A DNA stretch of 64,000 bases. Origin: DATNPX01 sp036702975 (GTDB taxonomy: Bacteria; Cyanobacteriota; Vampirovibrionia; Obscuribacterales; Obscuribacteraceae). The stretch spans positions 1 to 64,000 of the forward strand of contig DATNPX010000033.1 of NCBI GenBank assembly GCA_036702975.1, in the 5' to 3' direction. The notes below the pieces were generated by a model that saw nothing but the letters and a program-made list of their open reading frames with translations, was not told where the DNA came from and did not search any database. Made by a program: the position numbers and the translations under genes. How positions within the stretch are numbered: the first letter of the stretch is position 1; every line of letters begins with the position of its first letter. Below are positions 59,938 through 64,000 of the stretch, piece after piece.

Positions 59938-60898
59938 TAACTGCCTCCTTTTTGGAGCCAGAGAAGATCTGTACCATCCACTGCAAAGCGTCCGCAGGTG
60001 GTTGTGGTGGGTCAAACTGAGATGTGGCTGCCGGCGGCAGCGCTAATATCGGCGGTGGTGGCAATGCCGGTACGGACTTTTCCTCGTCCTCTTCCTTAAC
60101 TATATGAGCGGACGTTTCCTTTTCGGCGCGATAAGCCGAAGCTGGCAACAAATCCTTCTCTTCGGCACCTGGCAGGGAGTTGTGTCGAATGCCCAGTTTG
60201 TTTCTGAGAAGGAGACGAATCTTGCCAACATCCGCTGCTTCGGAAATGGATTCTGCTGTCTCCGGACTGACCGCAAGAGTTATTTTGTTGCTTGTGCCGC
60301 CCATGTGGTGGGACATGGCCTGGTCTTTGGACACTGCCATGAGAACCCGAGCTGACTGGCAGATTGTTTTCGCATATTTTTGACTGTCTTTGCTTGCTAC
60401 GACCACTACGTCGACGAGGTCGTCCGGGGCAATCGCATGATCAACCAACTGGTCGTCATCTAGTTTGAGAGTTATTGCTCTTTCATCGTTTTCCAGCGCT
60501 TCGGCGATACCTTGAGTGTTGCTGAAAAACATCGATGTACGCAGGGGCTCGCCTGCCTGAAGGAAAGTCTTCGTGATGTGGTTGTCGGCGTCACTCAAGG
60601 ATGTGAGCATATCTTTCGTTACCAGCTCTTTGGGCACGTCCAGATAGTGCAAATCCATAAACCCGAGCCTTACTCCCGCGGCAACGTCTTTCCTGGCAAC
60701 GACCACTTCCACCATCGGTTTCGGTTGCGTCTGGTGCATCGAACGCCAGACTCCCGAAGCTGCAAGTATAAGCATGGCTACCACTCCGAATACCATGACC
60801 GAGCTGGTTTTCTTTTTGCTCGCCTTTAACGGCTTTGTCTGTTGGATCGCTTTCTCCCAGGAAAGCACAGGAGCCGTATTCGACGGACTGGCAGACAT
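59921..60898 (-). CDS. CpaB/RcpC-like Tad pilus assembly protein
   Basis: 325 residues. One N-terminal helix (VMVFGVVAMLILAASGVWRS), then SAF/AFP-like and RcpC domains (EVVVARKDVAAGVRLGFMDL, GEPLRTSMFFSNTQGIAEAL, DQLVDHAIAPDDLVDVVVVA), ending in a Pro-rich tail (VPALPPPPILALPPAATSQ). CpaB proteins stabilise the outer-membrane secretin channel. GGAGG lies five bases before the ATG. Second-to-third gene of the cluster after flp and tadE. Confidence 0.92.
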   Translation of the reverse strand: MSASPSNTAPVLSWEKAIQQTKPLKASKKKTSSVMVFGVVAMLILAASGVWRSMHQTQPKPMVEVVVARKDVAAGVRLGFMDLHYLDVPKELVTKDMLTSLSDADNHITKTFLQAGEPLRTSMFFSNTQGIAEALENDERAITLKLDDDQLVDHAIAPDDLVDVVVVASKDSQKYAKTICQSARVLMAVSKDQAMSHHMGGTSNKITLAVSPETAESISEAADVGKIRLLLRNKLGIRHNSLPGAEEKDLLPASAYRAEKETSAHIVKEEDEEKSVPALPPPPILALPPAATSQFDPPQPPADALQWMVQIFSGSKKEAVSVPAN

Positions 60899-60907
60899 GG
60901 AGACCTC

Positions 60908-61483
60908 CTACTGTTGATAGACTTCCTGAGCCGCAACTGCTTTTTGAGAAATCGTAAAATTCAAGAACTTGATCGCTTGCGGCGGACCGGAGACAGTTGT
61001 GGCGATGGCGACGCTTGGTGGCGCCGGACCTTGGAAGGGGTTACCCATCAGCTGAAATGGATAATCGATTCTTACTTCAACTGTGCCTTGTGGTGGCAGA
61101 ATGTCGCCATTTGTCGCATCCCATGGCATTATTTCCACAACTGACCCCGGTGGCATATCGCCGCTTGTCGTCTGTGACAAAAGACGGGCCGCACCGAGGG
61201 CACCGTACAAAACTGAATTGACATTTAGCGCTCCACCTGTAGTGGTGAAGCCCCGTATCTGACTCCTGGTCGCGTCGTCGCTGAGGTTTGGTGTTCGAGC
61301 CGCTATTTTTGCTGTCTCTTGCGCAGCGTATAGCAACACCTGAGTAATTAGGAAATAGCGGCCAAAGAAAAGAACTGCCACCAGTATCAAAAGCAGAAAA
61401 GGCAACGAAAGAGCGAATTCAATCATCGATTGACCGCTCTTCCGGTAACGGATTCTGTAACGCTGTGGTGGCAGTCCTTTCAA
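60908..61483 (-). CDS. TadE-like pseudopilin
   Basis: 191 residues from TTG 61483 (GAGG six bases upstream). N-terminal class-III-like segment GQSMIEFALSLPFLLLILVA with the Glu at position +5 after the predicted cleavage Gly, then an extracytoplasmic domain (NVNSVLYGALGAARLLSQTT, GTVEVRIDYPFQLMGNPFQG). TadE/TadF are prepilin-peptidase-processed minor pilins needed for Flp assembly. Placed between flp and cpaB. Confidence 0.87.
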   Translation of the reverse strand: MKGLPPQRYRIRYRKSGQSMIEFALSLPFLLLILVAVLFFGRYFLITQVLLYAAQETAKIAARTPNLSDDATRSQIRGFTTTGGALNVNSVLYGALGAARLLSQTTSGDMPPGSVVEIMPWDATNGDILPPQGTVEVRIDYPFQLMGNPFQGPAPPSVAIATTVSGPPQAIKFLNFTISQKAVAAQEVYQQ

Positions 61484-61501
61484 TTACAGCCTCAGGTCAG
61501 G

Positions 61502-61732
61502 TTATTGCAGCTTCCATGGTGCGTTGGCTGTGCCCTTGACACCGTTTGTGAAGATCGAACCCGGATCTGCTGATTGATCGTCGGCATCGTTGATGTTGAT
61601 GAGCACCTGGCGAACAACGTCGGCACCTGCGTGACCAAGTCCACCCAGGACAAGCATGCACACTGCGGTGACGCAACCAATACCGATTGCGTACTCCACC
61701 ATACTTTGTCCTTTTCTGCTGCGTTTTCTCAT
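61502..61732 (-). CDS. Flp/Fap major pilin precursor
   Basis: 76 residues. Basic leader MRKRSRKG ending at the cleavage Gly, then QSMVEYAIGIGCVTAVCMLV with the conserved Glu-Tyr pair of Flp pilins, and a short polar C-terminus. AGGAG lies ten bases before the ATG. First gene of the tad operon. Two cysteines within the hydrophobic region (near residues 19 and 25) are unusual for Flp. The peptidase that would cleave it is not encoded in the window. Confidence 0.88.
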   Translation of the reverse strand: MRKRSRKGQSMVEYAIGIGCVTAVCMLVLGGLGHAGADVVRQVLININDADDQSADPGSIFTNGVKGTANAPWKLQ

Positions 61733-62220
61733 TTGCGAAAATCTCCTATAAACGGGACGTTATCTGTTTCTTGCTAAGTTTGGACATTTTGTACGTATAA
61801 AAGCTAAATTGGAATCTAGCTCACGTTATCTGCGAACAGGCTAAATGAAGAAACACTCTTCTTAGCTAATAGCCCTCAATCACATTTAATAAAGTTGAGA
61901 ACTATTCTCAATAGAGTTGATGGAAAAGATACTATTCATAGGCAGCTTTGTCTAATTTGTAGTTGCTAATGTTTCCCCTCGATATGAGTTAACCGTCCGA
62001 CTTTTCGACTAGTGCTGGGCTCTGCTTGATCAAAGGATTAAGGCATGTAAACAGGTCGCTCTTGTAGGTACTCTTGTGTCAGTCCACCGGTTTCCATCGT
62101 GGGCCCCCCGGGCGCTCTCTGGCTGCTTGACTTGGCGGTTTGCGAACTTTCTCAATAAGGTGGCTGAAATTTTTGACCTTTTGTGCATAAATGGTGTGAA
62201 GTTGAGACAGGAGATCCTCA
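61733..62220. promoter_or_regulatory. Divergent regulatory region between the tad operon and a Fur-type regulator
   Basis: 488 bases without a gene (only an 11-codon ORF at 61920). AT-rich, with a Fur-box-like palindrome at 61895-61911. On the minus strand TATACG near 61795 may be the -10 for the pilus operon; no confident -35. The half nearest the Fur gene is more GC-rich and holds no obvious hairpin. Confidence 0.6.
61895..61911. promoter_or_regulatory. Fur-box-like palindrome
   Basis: TTGAGAACTATTCTCAA, a perfect 7-3-7 inverted repeat that also fits the 7-1-7 Fur/PerR layout TGAGAAC-T-ATTCTCA with one mismatch. It lies 163 bases upstream of the flp start and 310 upstream of a Fur-family gene, so it could control either or both. 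Confidence 0.6.
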
Positions 62221-62856
62221 ATGACCGAGGAGCAGCCTAGCCGGCGCTCTCCAAAATACGGGGAAACGCAGCAAATCATTTCCGAGATTGTGAAGAACCT
62301 TCCCAAGGGAACGCACCTGACCGCGCCCGAGGTATTTGAGCGCACCAAGGATTACGGAGTTGACATCAGCCTTTCTACTGTCTACCGAGCATTGCATCGC
62401 CTGAAGTCGCACGGTAATGTCTCTACAGTGAGTGGTGAGCGCGGCCTGCGCTATGAAACTGCTGAAGAAGGCGGTGACCACGACCACTTAATCTGCCTTG
62501 GCTGCGGCACGACTATTGAGTTTTTTGATGAGCTGATTCGAGGCTTCGGCAAGAGTGTGGCAGAACGCAAGGGGTTCGAACATTCCTGGAGCCGTTTTGA
62601 CATTCTTGGGTACTGCAGTCAATGCAGTGCCAACGACTCGGGTCATCGCATACAGCAAAGCCTCGATCATATTGCGACGGCGATTGAATCGATAGAGGAG
62701 AGTATGACGCAGTTGCGGCAGGCGGCCGATCTGCATGAATCCCGTAAATTAGTCAAAGGTTACTCCGTAGTCCAATCGGCAACTGAGAAACTGCGCAAAG
62801 CCGTTACCGAATGCGAAAACTCGTTGGGGTTGCTTAGCAAAGAGTCAAACACCTGA
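62221..62856 (+). CDS. Fur-family metalloregulator with C-terminal helical extension
   Basis: 211 residues; Fur proteins are usually 130-160. Winged helix (about 10-90; TAPEVFERTKDYGVDISLST, TVYRALHRLKSHGNVSTV), metal/dimerisation domain (DHDHLICLGCGTTIEFFDEL, then CSQC), then about 70 extra residues predicted helical (RIQQSLDHIATAIESIEESM, KLRKAVTECENSLGLLSKES). Both CxxC pairs of a structural zinc site are present. Metal (Fe, Zn, Mn) or peroxide sensing cannot be told apart. AGGAG lies seven bases before the ATG. Divergent from the tad pilus operon. Confidence 0.92.
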   Translation: MTEEQPSRRSPKYGETQQIISEIVKNLPKGTHLTAPEVFERTKDYGVDISLSTVYRALHRLKSHGNVSTVSGERGLRYETAEEGGDHDHLICLGCGTTIEFFDELIRGFGKSVAERKGFEHSWSRFDILGYCSQCSANDSGHRIQQSLDHIATAIESIEESMTQLRQAADLHESRKLVKGYSVVQSATEKLRKAVTECENSLGLLSKESNT

Positions 62857-62915
62857 TTCTTCAGCGTCGTCTTATACTGGTCAAGAAGTTACTCTTTATT
62901 GATTGAGGATGAGCG

Positions 62916-62945
62916 ATGTCAGTAAGATGGAGCCTCCTCAATTGA
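62916..62945 (+). CDS. Possible nine-residue leader ORF before the M20 peptidase
   Basis: ATG 62916 follows GAGGATGAGCG, and the frame encodes MSVRWSLLN ending at TGA 62943-62945. The stop lies inside the ribosome site of the peptidase gene, so its translation could open or block that site. Too short to judge by composition. Confidence 0.3.
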   Translation: MSVRWSLLN

Positions 62946-62949
62946 GGAG
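62934..62949. promoter_or_regulatory. Palindrome covering the ribosome site of the M20 gene
   Basis: CTCCTCAATTGAGGAG is a perfect 16-base palindrome whose right half is the Shine-Dalgarno GAGGAG of the next gene. It could be a dimeric operator or, in RNA, a self-pairing site. Confidence 0.45.
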
Positions 62950-62959
62950 TAGTTTCTGC

Positions 62960-64000
62960 ATGCAGTTTTTTCGGCGTACTTTCGTAATTTCGTTACTGGC
63001 GGCGACTCTGAGCGGATTGTTTGCGTCGACCGACTGCGCGGTTGTGGCAGCGCCGCCGTCTCAAGATTTCGACAAGGCGGGTACTGAGGCCGTCGATTAT
63101 TTGAGCAAGTACCTGCAGATTGATACCACTAACCCGCCCGGAAATGAGGGGCTTGGTGCTCAGTTCCTCGGCAAGATTTTGCAGGACAACGGCCTTGAAG
63201 CTGAGGTTATTCCTACGGGTGAAAAAGGCAGAGCCTGCGTGTATGCCCGGCTTAAAGGAAATGGTCGCAAGAAAGGCATCGTGCTGCTCAACCACATTGA
63301 TGTGGTGCCTGCGGTTGCGGGCGATTGGAAATTTGCTCCTTTTAAAGGCGAAATTCATGACGGAGAGCTGTGGGGCCGTGGTGCGCTCGATATGAAGAAT
63401 ATGGGCATTGCTGAATTAGAGGCGATGCTTCTGCTCAAAAGATCTGGCGTTACTCTCGACAGAGACATCATTTTTCTTGGCACGCCTGACGAAGAGGTTG
63501 GTGGCGAACATGGTGCCAAGTGGGTGAAAGAAAACCGTCCCGATACGGTTAAAGATGCTGAATTTCTTCTGAACGAAGGGTTTCACATTGTTGTTGCTGC
63601 CGACGGTAAACCGTTGTATTGGGGTGTTGATGTCGCTGAGAAATCTGTGCTGTGGCTGAAGATTACAGCGAGGGGGGATGCCGGGCATGCCTCTGTGCCG
63701 AGGAGAGATTCTGCTCCTAATAGACTGGTGGAAGCTCTCAACCGCCTCGTCAATGCACCGGTCGAATTTACAATACTGCCTATAGTGCAGCAGTTTTTTC
63801 GTGATATAGCTGACGTCTCCGCACCTGAACTTAGAGATGCTTATAAAGACTTGGCAAAAGCCGCTGCCGATCCAAAAGCATCAAAGTTGCTCATGAAAGA
63901 CGAGCAGCTCTTTTCCAGGTTGCGCAACACAGTATCGCTGACGGTGCTCAAGTCGGGTTACAAGACCAACGTAATACCGGCTGAAGCCTATGCGGAACTT
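62960..64000 (+). CDS. Exported M20-family metallopeptidase, 3' end outside the window
   Basis: Frame open to the last base (347 codons seen). N-terminal signal peptide (FFRRTFVISLLAATLSGLFA), mature start with SKYLQIDTTNPPGNEGLGAQ, then the two-zinc site blocks: VLLNHIDVVPA (His, Asp), LWGRGALDMKNMG (Asp), GTPDEEVGG (Glu pair), LNEGFHI. The dimerisation domain (GDAGHASVPRRDSAPNRLVE) follows. Family: ArgE/DapE/carboxypeptidase G2/aminoacylase-1. Exported, so it probably cleaves peptides or acyl-amino acids outside the cytoplasm. ATG 62960 has GGAG ten bases upstream; an in-frame ATG at 62927 adds eleven residues. Confidence 0.92.
   Translation, partial: MQFFRRTFVISLLAATLSGLFASTDCAVVAAPPSQDFDKAGTEAVDYLSKYLQIDTTNPPGNEGLGAQFLGKILQDNGLEAEVIPTGEKGRACVYARLKGNGRKKGIVLLNHIDVVPAVAGDWKFAPFKGEIHDGELWGRGALDMKNMGIAELEAMLLLKRSGVTLDRDIIFLGTPDEEVGGEHGAKWVKENRPDTVKDAEFLLNEGFHIVVAADGKPLYWGVDVAEKSVLWLKITARGDAGHASVPRRDSAPNRLVEALNRLVNAPVEFTILPIVQQFFRDIADVSAPELRDAYKDLAKAAADPKASKLLMKDEQLFSRLRNTVSLTVLKSGYKTNVIPAEAYAEL

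Noticed and set aside
59938..60015. Upstream extension of the TadG-like protein
   Set aside because: Overlaps the cpaB-like gene; GTG 59937 has a strong ribosome site.
1..64000. CRISPR arrays, transposases, integrases, rRNA or tRNA genes
   Set aside because: None seen: no regularly spaced repeats, no DDE or tyrosine-recombinase proteins, and no cloverleaf in the intergenic regions read.

Overview
ORGANISM. The window is about half G+C, gene-dense and chromosomal. It carries core genes (proBAC, grpE-dnaK-dnaJ, dnaB) and an unusually large share of exported or membrane TPR, LRR and low-complexity proteins. The long zinc-ribbon/kinase/TPR protein, the Planctomycete-style LRRs, the exported protein with a conserved FFGK...GIFG block near its N-terminus, and the Gram-negative-style signal peptides together suggest an environmental non-photosynthetic relative of cyanobacteria (Vampirovibrionia/'Melainabacteria', Obscuribacterales-like). 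This is inference from gene style: no rRNA gene is present to confirm it. I see no tRNA, rRNA, CRISPR array, insertion sequence or prophage.

LAYOUT. 1-6.4 kb: LRR protein (cut by the window edge), homogentisate dioxygenase with a small TPR partner, then a membrane LRR protein nearly overlapping a zinc-ribbon/Ser-Thr kinase/TPR receptor. 6.4-9.9 kb: complete proline pathway proB-proA-proC. 10-17.6 kb: small zinc-ribbon protein, sugar-epimerase-like protein, 2-hydroxyacid dehydrogenase, exported TPR proteins, YeaQ-type membrane protein, a secreted protein with a strict 12-residue ESGG period, LemA. 17.9-27 kb: exported TPR protein and partner, two paralogous triple-PAS proteins, small membrane proteins, an 805-residue protein of unknown function. 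27-29.3 kb: osmolyte/ergothioneine-type ABC importer (permease fused to its binding protein, plus ATPase). 29.4-33 kb: DUF427, coiled-coil protein, lone response regulator, LysM-like protein, secreted nuclease. 33-39.5 kb: polytopic membrane proteins (YfhO-like, DUF2142) and a DHA2-type MFS exporter. 40-47.7 kb: dnaB, a YVTN beta-propeller, and grpE-dnaK-dnaJ with an extended GrpE. 48-50.5 kb: DUF1611/dipeptide epimerase pair (D-glutamate or muropeptide recycling). 51-54.5 kb: ECF sigma factor with a structured leader, a GntR regulator with an unfamiliar effector domain, a GT-C-like membrane protein. 54.5-61.7 kb: a Tad/Flp pilus operon (flp, tadE, cpaB, tadG, tadZ/cpaE, tadA, tadB, tadC) without secretin or prepilin peptidase. 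62.2-64 kb: a Fur-family regulator with a C-terminal extension, divergent from the pilus operon across a Fur-box-like palindrome, then an M20 peptidase cut by the window end.

HOW GENES WORK TOGETHER. Tight junctions (ATGA and TAATG overlaps, Shine-Dalgarno sites inside the preceding gene) define operons: TPR-hmgA, LRR-kinase, the PAS pair, ABC ATPase-permease, DUF1611-epimerase and the whole tad cluster. Several intrinsic terminators are clear. No single locus is obviously a new defence or mobile system. The most unusual items are the ESGG-repeat protein, the 805-residue protein with a degenerate nuclease-like segment, the output-less PAS pair, the Fur/Tad junction, and several structured intergenic RNAs with short unannotated ORFs.
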